Part shown: positions 21,701-28,920 of the stretch, in pieces | Layout: each line of letters opens with the position of its first letter | Numbering within the stretch: the first letter of the stretch is position 1 | Assembly (NCBI RefSeq): GCF_900110765.1 | Contig: NZ_FOEO01000002.1 | Location: 124,001-188,000, forward strand | Length of the DNA stretch: 64,000 bases | From: Pseudomonas sp. NFACC02 | GTDB lineage: Bacteria; Pseudomonadota; Gammaproteobacteria; Pseudomonadales; Pseudomonadaceae | Direction of reading: 5' to 3' | Notes under the pieces: generated by a model | Database searches by the model: none | What the model saw: only the letters and a program-made list of their open reading frames with translations | What the model was told of the DNA's origin: nothing | Made by a program: the position numbers and the translations under genes

Positions 21701-24700
21701 ATCCGGCCCAGGTACTCCAGCAAGCCTTCGCTGTTCAACCGCACACGGTCGCCGCTGCGATAGATACGCTCGCCCGGACGGAACGGGTGCGGCAAAAAGC
21801 GCTCGGCCGTGGCACCCGGACGGTCCAGATAACCCCGCGCCACGGCGCCGCCCAAGTACAGCTCACCGGCGATGCCTTGCGGCAGCGGGTTCAGATCCGC
21901 GTCCATCACGTAGCCCTGACGGTCACCGACCAGATCACCAATCGGCGCATAGGCCGTGGTGAAGTCCGCCGTCTCCGACGAGGCCAGCCACAGGGTCGGG
22001 GTGACCACCGTTTCCGTCGGGCCATAACCGTTGATGATCCACAGCGGCTGCAGATTGCGAATCACGTCATGCAGCATCTCGCGGCTGAAGGCTTCACCCG
22101 CGAAGCAGTAGGTTTTGACGCCCGGCCCTTTGCCTTGCACACCGGCCCAGTCCGACAACTGACGCAGGTAGCTCGGCGGGAACGAAGCCACGGTGATGCC
22201 TTCACGAATCAGCGTGTCGTAGGTCTGCTCGACGCTCCACAGCTCCTGGTCGCGCAAAACCACACGAGCGCCGTAACACATCGGCATCATCCAGCCTTCG
22301 TGGGCGCCGTCGAAGCTGATGGACAGGAAGTGGAATTTCCGGTCTTCCGGCGTAAAGCCATAACGCTCGCCGATGGTCTGGATGTGCATCGAGATATCGC
22401 GGTGAGCGATGGCCGCGCCTTTCGGCTTGCCGGTCGAACCTGAGGTGTAGATCAGGTACGCCAGTTGCTGCGGATGAATCACCACGTCCGGCGCGGTTTC
22501 CGGCTCGCTGGAAACGTCCAGTTGATCCAGATTGAGCAACGGCACGTCGCCCACGGGCACCCGATTCAGCGCTGCATCGTGAGAGATCAGCAGCTTCACG
22601 CCGCCGTCTTCGAGCATGTAGCGCAGGCGTTCGGTGGGGTAATCCGGGTCCAGCGGAATGTACGCCCCGCCCGCTTTCAGCACCGCGAAGAATGACAGCC
22701 ACAGGTCGATACCGCGCTCCATGGCAATCGCCACGCGCACTTCCGTGCCGATGCCGCGAGCACGCAGGGCGTGGGCCAACTGGTTGGCGCGGCGGTCGAA
22801 CTCGGCGAAGGTCAGGCGCTGCTCGCCATGCACCAGGGCGATGGCGTCGGGACGCAGGCGTGCATGGTCGGCGATCAACTCGTGGATCGGGCGATCCACG
22901 TAAGGCGAAAACGGTGGTGAGTTCCAGCCATGCATCTCCGTGATGTCGCGCTCGGTGAGCATCGACAGATCGCCAATACGCGCTTCAGGGAAACGGCAGA
23001 TGCCGTCCAGCAAGGTCTGGAAGTGACCGCACAGGCGGTCGATCTGTTCGGCGCTGAACACGTTGCTGTGGTAGTTGACGTGAACATGGGCCTGCTCACC
23101 CGCCACCACCGCCAGGCTCAGCGGATAGTGGGTTTTGTCGCTGAGTTCCACTGAGCCCAGGTTCACACCTGCGGCCTGTTTGTCGCGCAGTACGGCGTCC
23201 ACCGGGTAGTTCTCGAACACCACCAGACTGTCGAACAGGTCACGACCGGCATGCCCGGCATAACGCTGGGCTTCGAACAGCGGCGTGTGTTCGTGCTCGC
23301 GCAGTTCAAGGTTGTGCGCTTGCAGTTCGTTGAGCCAGTCGCCGACCTTCTGCTGCGATTCCGGCGCCTGCACCAGCGGCAACGTGTTGATGAACAGCCC
23401 CAGCATGCGTTCGATGCCCGGTACCTGCGCCGAACGGCCCGATACGGTCGCGCCGAACGCGACGCGCTGTTGTCCGGTGTAACGCTGCAACAGCAAGACC
23501 CAGACCGCTTGAATCAGCGTGTTGACGGTCACCCGCTGACGGCGAGCGGCGCTGTGCAGCAACTGACTGTCCAGGTCCATGGACGTGACCCTCACCTGCA
23601 TCGACAGCGGTTCACCGCTGGCAGATGTCGGTGGGGTCAAGGCGGTCGCCATCAGGGTGGGTTGTTCAAACCCGGCCAAGTGCTGCTGCCAGAACGTCGC
23701 GCTGTCCTGCGCGTCCCGGCTGAGCAACCATTCGACATAATCGCCGTAATGACCGGCAGGTGTCGGCGCGGTGTCGGACAGTGCCGACTGAATCACTTCG
23801 CCCAGCACCGCCGCGCTGCTCCAGCCGTCGAGCAGGATGTGATGGAAGGTCCACACCAGTTTCCACAGCGTCTCGCTTTGACGTACCAGCAGCACGCGCA
23901 TCAGCGGCGCTTCGTGCAGCTGGAACGGGGTTTCCCGCTCCGCGGCCAGCACGTCGCTCATCGCGTGTTGACCGGCGCGCAGGTCCAGTTCACGAACGAC
24001 CAGCGCCGCGTCGCGACGAATCAATTGCACTGGCGTCTGGCTGCCCGCCAGTCGCAGGAAAGACGCACGCAGGATCGGGTGACGCTGCACCGCCGCCGCC
24101 CAGGCCGACTTGAAGCGCACCAGCGGCAGGTGTTCGATGTCCAGCGCCACCTGATTGATGTACAGGTCGCGCGCACCATCCGCGCCTTCACGCTCACCCA
24201 GTTCGCTGTGGAACAACAGACCCTGTTGCATCGGCGTCAACGGATACAGCTGTTCGATGTCGCGCGCAGCGACCGGCAGTGCATCGAGTTGCCCCTGGGT
24301 CAGGTCCAGCGCCGGGAAGTCCGACGGCGTGACCGCCGAGTGCGCGCGGCAATGCTCGATCACTTCGTCCAGCGCGACCGCGTAGGCATCGAGCAGGCGT
24401 TGAATCGAGGTGGCCTCATGACGCTCGCCGCTGTAGCTGCAGGTCAGGCTGAACTGTCCGTCGCGCACCTGCGCATCCATCGAGAGCTCGCACGCCAAGG
24501 GCGAATCGGCGCCCCGTTGAGTGCCGCTGCCCTCTTCGGCCAGCGTGAACAGGCCACTGTTGTTCTGCAGGCGGCCCGCGTGATGGTCTATACGGCCCAT
24601 GTAGTTGAAGAGCACGCAGCCTTCCAGCGACGGCAACGCTTCGCCGCGCAAATGACGCAGCAAGCCGTAACCCAGACCGCCATTGGGCACGGCGCGCAGG

Positions 24701-27700
24701 GTTTCCTTGGTGTGTTTGAGCGCCGCATCCAGGCTGTCCTGAGCCTGCAAACTGACCGGATAAAGACTGGTAAACCAGCCCACGGTACGAGACGGATCCA
24801 GGCCATCAAACAGGTCCTCACGGCCGTGTCCCTCGAGCGCGATCAGCGCGCGGGATTCACCACTCCACTGCGCAAGCGCTCGCGTCAATGCGGTGAGCAG
24901 CAGGTCGTTGATCTGCGTGCGATAGGCCGCTGGCGCTTCGCTGAGCAGCGCCTGACTGCGGCCGGCGTCCAGTTGCAGGTGCAATTGCTGCACCGATGAT
25001 TGCAGTGCCTTGCCTTGAGGGTTGGCGCACGGCAGCGGCGGCGCGGCCGGCAGGCTGCGCCAGTAGTCGGCTTCGGCCAGCACCGCATCGCTGTAGGCAA
25101 AGTCCAGCAGGCGATTGGCCCAGCGCTGGAACGGCAAGCCCTTCTCGCCGAGATCGACCGTCAGGCCAGCCTGTGCCTGGGCGTACGCGTTGTGCAGGTC
25201 TTCCAGCAGAATCCGCCACGAGACGCCGTCCACTACCAGATGGTGCACGACCAGCAACAGTCGCTCGCCGCCGTCGGCCAGTGTGAAATGCACGGCACGC
25301 AGCAGCGGTCCGTCTTTCAGATCAAGGCTGGCCTGTGCTTCATCGCACGCCGCCGTGAGGTCACTCATGCTGACTGTACGCTGCCAGAGCAGAGCCTCCG
25401 CAGCCTCTACGCAATGGGCACGATAACGCTGCTGCCAGTGACCGTTGTCCTGCTGCACGAACGTCATGCGCAAGGCGTCGTGTTGGGTGATCAGCGCTTG
25501 CAACGCCTGAATCAGAGCGGTGGGTTCCAATGCTTCGTTCGGTGTCAGCAGCAGTGACTGGTTCCAGTGGCTGCGACGACGCATCGGTTGCTCGAAAAAC
25601 CAGTGCTGGATCGGCGTCAGCGGGATATCGCGATTGAGCTTGATGCGCGCAACGGACGCGGCCTCGTCGCGGCTGATCACTTGAGCGACGTGGGCCAGTT
25701 CGGCGATGGTCTGGCGCTCGAACATCTGCCGTGGGGTCAGTTGAATACCGCGCTTCCTGGCGCGGGAGACGATTTGCAGGCTGAGAATCGAATCGCCGCC
25801 CAGCTCGAAGAAATTGTCCTGACGCCCTACCTGCTGGACGCCCAAGAGGTCTTGCCACAGCTCGGCCAGTTCGCGTTCCACACCGTCCAGCGGTGCCTCA
25901 AACGCACGCTGTTGCACTTGTGGTTCCGGCAGGGCCTTGCGATCCAGTTTGCCGTTGGCCGACAGCGGGAAGGCGTCCAGCGTCACCAGATGCGCCGGGA
26001 CCATGTAGTCCGGCAGGCGTTGTTTCAGTTGGGTGCGCAGTTGCTCTTCGTCGAATGGCTCGGCAACGAGGTAACCCACCAGTTGCAGGCCGGTGCTCAG
26101 TTGACGCGCGACCACGACAGCTTCACTGACGGCAGGATGATCCAGCAGCGCCGATTCGATCTCACCGATCTCCACGCGCAGGCCGCGCAACTTGATCTGG
26201 TGATCGAGACGGCCGAGGTAGTCCACCGCGCCGTCGGCACGCCAGCGCGCCAGATCGCCGGTGCGGTACAGGCGTTCGCCATGGCCAAACGGGCTGGCCA
26301 CGAAACGCTCGGCGGTCAGGCCCGGACGCTGGTGATACCCACGGGCCAGGCCGGCACCGCCGATGTACAGCTCGCCCGGCACGCCAATCGGCTGGGGGTT
26401 CAGACGACTGTCGAGGATATGGATCTGCAGATTGGCGATGGGACGGCCAATGGGCACGCCAGCACCGGGTTCATTGCGGCAGGTCCAGTGGGTGACATCG
26501 ATGGCCGCTTCAGTCGGGCCATACAGGTTGAACAAGCCAGCGTTAGGCAGGCGTTGCAGGGTGTCTCGGGCCAGATCGGCAGGCAGCGCTTCACCGCTGC
26601 ACACGATGCGTTTCAGCGAGGCACAGCCGGACAGATCGTCCTGCGCCATGAACGCCGCAAGCATCGAGGGCACGAAGTGCAGCGTGGTGATCTGATGCTC
26701 TTCGATCAATGCGGTGAGCAAAGCAGGATCGCGATGATCGCCGGGCTGAGCCATGACCAGACGCGCACCGACCATCAGCGGCCAGAAGAACTCCCAAACC
26801 GAGACGTCGAAGCTGAACGGGGTCTTTTGCAGCACGGCGTCGGATGCGTCGAGACTGTACGCCTCTTGCATCCAGGCCAGACGGTTGAACAGCGCCGCGT
26901 GGGTATTGCCCGCGCCTTTGGGTTTCCCGGTCGAACCCGAGGTGTAGATCATGTAGGCCAGTTGTTCGGGATGGATCTCCACAACCGGGGCCGTGACAGG
27001 CTGTTGAGTCAGTTCAAGCTGATCCAGATTCAACACCTGCAAGCCGTCGATAACGGGCAGATCCTCGATCACGGCGTCATGGCTGAGCAGCAACCCAATC
27101 CCGGCATCTTCCAGCATGTATCGCAATCGGTCAGCCGGGTATTCCGGGTCCAGCGGCACATACGCAGCGCCCGCTTTAACCACGGCATACAGCGCCACCA
27201 CCATCTCGACCGAACGCAACGCCGCGACGCCTACCAGCGTTTCACGTCCGACGCCCTGCCCGCGCAGGTAGTGCGCCAACTGGTTGGCCCGCTGATCCAA
27301 TTGCTGATACGTCAGCACCTGGTCGCCACAGCGCAAGGCTTCACGCTGAGGATGCAATTGCGCCAGACGTTCGAACGTGCGATGCACAACGGGCTCATCG
27401 ACAGACCAGTCGCGCGCCGTGTCATTGACCAACGCCAGTTGCGCACGATCTTGAAGGTCAAGCAGCTCGAAATCCCCAATCGCCCCGTCAGGCTGCTCCA
27501 GCAACTGCGTGAACAGTTGCACAAAACGCGCGTGCAAACGCTCGATGGAGCCGTGATCGAACAGGTCGGTGGCGTAGTTCCAGTTGCCCGCCAGTTCACC
27601 CGCTGCGTTTTCCCAGGTGTGCAACGCCAGGTCGAACTGCGCGCTGCCGCTGTCCAGCGGCATGAGCGTGGCGTCCAGACCAGGCATCAGTTGCAGCGCT

Positions 27701-28920
27701 TCGTCCTGACGCTGCTGATGGTTGTACAGCACCTGAAACAGCGGGTTGTGGCTCAGGCTGCGCTCCGGCGCCAGCGCGTCGACCAACTGTTCGAACGGCA
27801 GGTCCTGATGGGCCTGCGCGCCTTGGGAGGCGAGGCGTACCTGGTCGATGATCTGGTTGAAACTGGCGTCGGCCGTGACCTCACCGCGCAGAATCTGGGT
27901 GTTGACGAAAAAGCCGATCAGCCCTTCGGTTTCGGCCCGCTGACGCCCGGCAATCGGCACGCCGATACGCAAGTCGTTCTGCCCGCTCAAGCGCTGGAGC
28001 AGAACCTGATAGGCCGCCAGCACGACCGTGAACAAGGTCACGCCACGCTGCTTCGTCAGTTCGCGCATGCGGCTGGATAAGGCTGTGTCGATGCTGAACG
28101 GCAGGCGCGCACCCTGGAAACTCTGGCGCGCCGGGCGAGGACGGTCGGCGGGTAATTCCAGCACCGGCGGTTCATCACCGAGTTGCTGCTTCCAGTACTC
28201 AAGCTGACGATCGCCCTCGCCCGCTTCCAGGCAGGCGCGCTGCCACAGGGCAACGTCGGCGTAGTTCAGCGGCAGTTCCGCAAGGGCCGAATCGGTATTC
28301 TCCAGCGCCGCGCGATAGGCCTGCACGAAGTCCAGCAACAGCACCTGGATCGACCAGCCGTCCGCGATGATGTGGTGCAGACAGACCAGCAACACGTGCT
28401 CGTCGGTCGAACGTTTCACCAGCGCCACGCGCCACAACGGCCCCTGAGCCAGGTCGAACGGACGACGAGCGAACGCATCGGCCAGGGCCTGCAACTCGCT
28501 TTCGTCGGCCGCGCTCAACGAATCGAACGGCAGCGCCTGGGACGCCTGAATCACCTGCTCCGGCGTGCCGTCGTCGGCGGTGTCGAACACCGTGCGCAGG
28601 CTCGCATGACGCTGCGCCACACGCTCGAACGCCGCCTGCACGGCTGCGATGTCCAGCGTGCCTTTCAAGCGCAAGGCGCCCGGCAGGTGGTAGGTGCTGT
28701 TGCCCGGTTCCAGTTGTTCGAGAAACCACAGGCGCTGCTGGGAAAAGGACGTCGGGCTGCGCTCGCCCGCCACGCCGGACGGAATCGGCAGCGCCGACGC
28801 ATCCAGCCCCTGTTCGCGCAGCTTGCCCAGGAACACCCGTCGCTGTGCGGCGCCGAGACTGAGGAAGCGGGTGGCCAGGGCCAGCAGCTTGCTGTGCGAA
28901 GTCATGCTCGGTTGCGACAT
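12712..28920 (-). CDS. NRPS 2: four modules with terminal thioesterase (C-A-T-E-C-A-T-C-A-T-C-A-T-E-TE)
   Basis: A 5402-residue nonribosomal peptide synthetase adding residues 3-6 and releasing the product. Approximate key residues: C (HHIIADGWS, 181), A3 (657), T (GGDS, 1040), E (HHLVVDGVSW, 1225), D-donor C (HHILLDGWS, 1693), A4 (2157), T (GGHS, 2545), C (HHMISDGWS, 2731), A5 (3213), T (3597), C (3787), A6 (4261), T (GGDS, 4648), E (4837), thioesterase GWSMGG (5241). Codes read by eye: A3 and A5 DVWHVSLIDK, a serine pocket; A4 and A6 DGESCAGVTK, which resembles hydroxyornithine pockets. E domains make residues 3 and 6 D-configured. A3/A5 and A4/A6 are near-identical pairs. The start ATG overlaps the TGA of NRPS 1 (TGATG), so the two are translationally coupled. 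Confidence 0.96.
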   Translation of the reverse strand: MSQPSMTSHSKLLALATRFLSLGAAQRRVFLGKLREQGLDASALPIPSGVAGERSPTSFSQQRLWFLEQLEPGNSTYHLPGALRLKGTLDIAAVQAAFERVAQRHASLRTVFDTADDGTPEQVIQASQALPFDSLSAADESELQALADAFARRPFDLAQGPLWRVALVKRSTDEHVLLVCLHHIIADGWSIQVLLLDFVQAYRAALENTDSALAELPLNYADVALWQRACLEAGEGDRQLEYWKQQLGDEPPVLELPADRPRPARQSFQGARLPFSIDTALSSRMRELTKQRGVTLFTVVLAAYQVLLQRLSGQNDLRIGVPIAGRQRAETEGLIGFFVNTQILRGEVTADASFNQIIDQVRLASQGAQAHQDLPFEQLVDALAPERSLSHNPLFQVLYNHQQRQDEALQLMPGLDATLMPLDSGSAQFDLALHTWENAAGELAGNWNYATDLFDHGSIERLHARFVQLFTQLLEQPDGAIGDFELLDLQDRAQLALVNDTARDWSVDEPVVHRTFERLAQLHPQREALRCGDQVLTYQQLDQRANQLAHYLRGQGVGRETLVGVAALRSVEMVVALYAVVKAGAAYVPLDPEYPADRLRYMLEDAGIGLLLSHDAVIEDLPVIDGLQVLNLDQLELTQQPVTAPVVEIHPEQLAYMIYTSGSTGKPKGAGNTHAALFNRLAWMQEAYSLDASDAVLQKTPFSFDVSVWEFFWPLMVGARLVMAQPGDHRDPALLTALIEEHQITTLHFVPSMLAAFMAQDDLSGCASLKRIVCSGEALPADLARDTLQRLPNAGLFNLYGPTEAAIDVTHWTCRNEPGAGVPIGRPIANLQIHILDSRLNPQPIGVPGELYIGGAGLARGYHQRPGLTAERFVASPFGHGERLYRTGDLARWRADGAVDYLGRLDHQIKLRGLRVEIGEIESALLDHPAVSEAVVVARQLSTGLQLVGYLVAEPFDEEQLRTQLKQRLPDYMVPAHLVTLDAFPLSANGKLDRKALPEPQVQQRAFEAPLDGVERELAELWQDLLGVQQVGRQDNFFELGGDSILSLQIVSRARKRGIQLTPRQMFERQTIAELAHVAQVISRDEAASVARIKLNRDIPLTPIQHWFFEQPMRRRSHWNQSLLLTPNEALEPTALIQALQALITQHDALRMTFVQQDNGHWQQRYRAHCVEAAEALLWQRTVSMSDLTAACDEAQASLDLKDGPLLRAVHFTLADGGERLLLVVHHLVVDGVSWRILLEDLHNAYAQAQAGLTVDLGEKGLPFQRWANRLLDFAYSDAVLAEADYWRSLPAAPPLPCANPQGKALQSSVQQLHLQLDAGRSQALLSEAPAAYRTQINDLLLTALTRALAQWSGESRALIALEGHGREDLFDGLDPSRTVGWFTSLYPVSLQAQDSLDAALKHTKETLRAVPNGGLGYGLLRHLRGEALPSLEGCVLFNYMGRIDHHAGRLQNNSGLFTLAEEGSGTQRGADSPLACELSMDAQVRDGQFSLTCSYSGERHEATSIQRLLDAYAVALDEVIEHCRAHSAVTPSDFPALDLTQGQLDALPVAARDIEQLYPLTPMQQGLLFHSELGEREGADGARDLYINQVALDIEHLPLVRFKSAWAAAVQRHPILRASFLRLAGSQTPVQLIRRDAALVVRELDLRAGQHAMSDVLAAERETPFQLHEAPLMRVLLVRQSETLWKLVWTFHHILLDGWSSAAVLGEVIQSALSDTAPTPAGHYGDYVEWLLSRDAQDSATFWQQHLAGFEQPTLMATALTPPTSASGEPLSMQVRVTSMDLDSQLLHSAARRQRVTVNTLIQAVWVLLLQRYTGQQRVAFGATVSGRSAQVPGIERMLGLFINTLPLVQAPESQQKVGDWLNELQAHNLELREHEHTPLFEAQRYAGHAGRDLFDSLVVFENYPVDAVLRDKQAAGVNLGSVELSDKTHYPLSLAVVAGEQAHVHVNYHSNVFSAEQIDRLCGHFQTLLDGICRFPEARIGDLSMLTERDITEMHGWNSPPFSPYVDRPIHELIADHARLRPDAIALVHGEQRLTFAEFDRRANQLAHALRARGIGTEVRVAIAMERGIDLWLSFFAVLKAGGAYIPLDPDYPTERLRYMLEDGGVKLLISHDAALNRVPVGDVPLLNLDQLDVSSEPETAPDVVIHPQQLAYLIYTSGSTGKPKGAAIAHRDISMHIQTIGERYGFTPEDRKFHFLSISFDGAHEGWMMPMCYGARVVLRDQELWSVEQTYDTLIREGITVASFPPSYLRQLSDWAGVQGKGPGVKTYCFAGEAFSREMLHDVIRNLQPLWIINGYGPTETVVTPTLWLASSETADFTTAYAPIGDLVGDRQGYVMDADLNPLPQGIAGELYLGGAVARGYLDRPGATAERFLPHPFRPGERIYRSGDRVRLNSEGLLEYLGRIDHQIKIRGFRIEAGEIEAALKGYEGVREALVIVRDGPSGKRLLGYVGGNDLDEERIKQQLKVSLPEYMIPAHIIVMARLPQLPNGKLDRNALPDPQVSSSDYQAPQNALEQQLADLWQPLLGIEAVGRNDHFFELGGHSLLAMQLISRLRHEHELSVPLRLLFEAPRLADFAQRIAQLVQPAKPHDLTPRHATTAVQSFAQQRLWFLDQLQPGGHAYNLPGAVRLRGTLDDAALQSAFDALTARHEVLRTRFVAGDDVPLQQVEAASAVQIERLDISDKADLEATFNALAQDFVKRPFNLSQSPVWRLALVRVAADEQRLLLCLHHMISDGWSVRVLLQEFCELYRAAVENRAPQLAELPVQYADFAAWQREWLEAGEGERQLQYWREQLGDEHPVMELPTDRPRPAQQSYQGDRLLFSFDAAFSQRVRAFARQQGVTPFMAILSAYQVLLHRLSGQNDLRIGVPIAGRSRVEVEGLIGFFVSTQVLRADVSAQLSYRQVLEQAKVTTLGAQAHQDLPFEQLVEALQPQRSLSHNPLFQVAYDHQQRDFASLSGLPGLHAEVLPLDDGSSQFDLALNTHEEADGALGGSWNYATDLFDHGSIERLHARFVQLFEQLLDQPDAAMGDIDLLDAQDRSQLIQVNDTTRNWADSFEGADECVVHRHFERLAQLHPQREALRCGDQVLSYQQLDQRANQLAHYLRGQGVGRESLVGVAALRSVEMVVALYAVVKAGAAYVPLDPEYPVDRLRYMLEDAGIGLLLSHDAVIEDLPVIDGLQVLNLDQLELTQQPVTAPVVEIHPEQLAYMIYTSGSTGKPKGAGNTHAALFNRLAWMQEAYSLDASDAVLQKTPFSFDVSVWEFFWPLMVGARLVMAQPGDHRDPALLTDLIADHQITTLHFVPSMLAAFMAQDNLSGCGSLKRIVCSGEALPADLARDTLQRLPNAGLFNLYGPTEAAIDVTHWTCRNEPGAGVPIGRPIANLQIHILDSRLNPQPIGVPGELYIGGAGLARGYHQRPGLTAERFVASPFGHGERLYRTGDLARWRADGAVDYLGRLDHQIKLRGLRVEIGEIESALLDHPAVSEAVVVARQLSTGLQLVGYLVAETFDEEQLRTQLKQRLPDYMVPAHLVTLEAFPLSANGKLDRKALPEPQVQQRAFEAPLDGVERELAELLQDLLGVQQVGRQDNFFELGGHSLLGIQLVAQIRRDLTLELPLRALFEAPVLADLAHYLNTRAERSAMPALLPRSERELAPQSFAQQRLWFLAQLEPHSTAYNLPCVLNLSGALQLDALQRSFDALAARHESLRTCFLPGAGEVPLQRVLPIGSVSIARHDLRDSAAPEDAFAALAHGFMNQPFDLDAERAPWRVGLARVGENEWRLLLCMHHIISDGWSVQVMLEDFSRLYRAFSQGEDAQLPPLSVHYADYAAWQRDYLTGRERERQLSWWREALGDEQPVLELPADRSRPAERDGKGGRHAFVLPQDLADTLRRVAQAQDATLFMLFLAAFDTLLYRLSGQRDLRIGVPVAGRAEAQTQGLIGFFVNTLVLRAQVSGDQPFTQLLAQVKDNLLGAHAHQDLPFEQLVEALQPARSLSVNPLFQVSYNHQQQPDLSLLQFDGLSIEAQQWDVKGSQFDLVLGTFEHRDGRISGYLDYATDLFDASTVERLYGQLLTVLNAVCAQPQTAIGDLPLLSEADLAALDQWNTPPFSPYVERPIHELIADHARLRPDAIALVHGEQRLTFAEFDRRANQLAHALRARGIGTEVRVAIAMERGIDLWLSFFAVLKAGGAYIPLDPDYPTERLRYMLEDGGVKLLISHDAALNRVPVGDVPLLNLDQLDISSEPITAPDVVIHPQQLAYLIYTSGSTGKPKGAAIAHRDISMHIQTIGERYGFTPDDRKFHFLSISFDGAHEGWMMPMCYGARVVLRDQELWSVEQTYDTLIREGITVASFPPSYLRQLSDWAGVQGKGPGVKTYCFAGEAFSREMLHDVIRNLQPLWIINGYGPTETVVTPTLWLASSETADFTTAYAPIGDLVGDRQGYVMDADLNPLPQGIAGELYLGGAVARGYLDRPGATAERFLPHPFRPGERIYRSGDRVRLNSEGLLEYLGRIDHQIKIRGFRIEAGEIEAALKGCEGVREALVIVRETPSGKRLLGYVGGNELSEDSLKQQLGSTLPEYMVPHHIIVMARLPQLPNGKLDRNALPDPQLNSQTFEAPQGEREEQLARVWQQLLGVESIGRSDSFFELGGDSIQSLAVITRLRQAGLKLMPKDVFSHPRLKDLALRLTVVEASAEVVIDEAPRGEVPLTPIQAHFFEQPMTNRAHFNQALLLDVLRKVEAPLLARALEAVLRHHDGLNLSFRAVGDGRWQQAYRQPSATDSLWVREVADDAALVALCEQAQRSLDLENGPLLRLVLAQMPQDQDRNQGQRQRLLLVAHHLVVDGVSWRVLLEDLARAYAQLSSDGAVNLGPKSSSYQRWAQHLMQAAHVPGREAEATQWQERIGHAGDDAWPVDDVTGRATQQDLEQCELLLDAERTHRLLREAPAALNARMDEILLAALAQALSGWTGQRDTLVALEGHGREALSDGLDVGRTVGWFTSLFPVRVTAADTIRQTVEHVRETVRALPDKGVGFGLLRYLGTDSVRRQLAALPEPKVVFNYLGQFDQDLGDGRFAPSGVSAGALIDPATPLNRELEINGQVFAGQLGLSFRYSGQRYQRQTIERLQTAYLAALTQLLDGLPLAQSAAAAVHPVSRHGAPNPLIRLSSGASDKPPVFCVHPVSGTVVGYYALARRLSTQWDVWGIQNRQVLDGQWRDRSIEQMARDYVKALLEQQPSGTYRLIGWSMGGTMVLEMARLLTRLGKRVVFVGLIDGYVPGAGQPRPAVPESPATAVGGDDESEGDEHWQQLLGVERHMRQLANQCRDIHPSGVPVYAWWAQRSPENNDNAPALLEQGMGSRLQVSAWIDADHLSIVRDQSFITQLAEALVHVNERPQSHDFQEQEYA

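Noticed and set aside
18022-22443. 1473-codon open frame on the plus strand inside NRPS 2
   Set aside because: It is antisense to an intact, motif-rich synthetase; high GC leaves few stops in this frame. Its translation is rich in His, Gln, Arg and Val and shows no domain. The same applies to the long plus-strand frame at 28986-33413.
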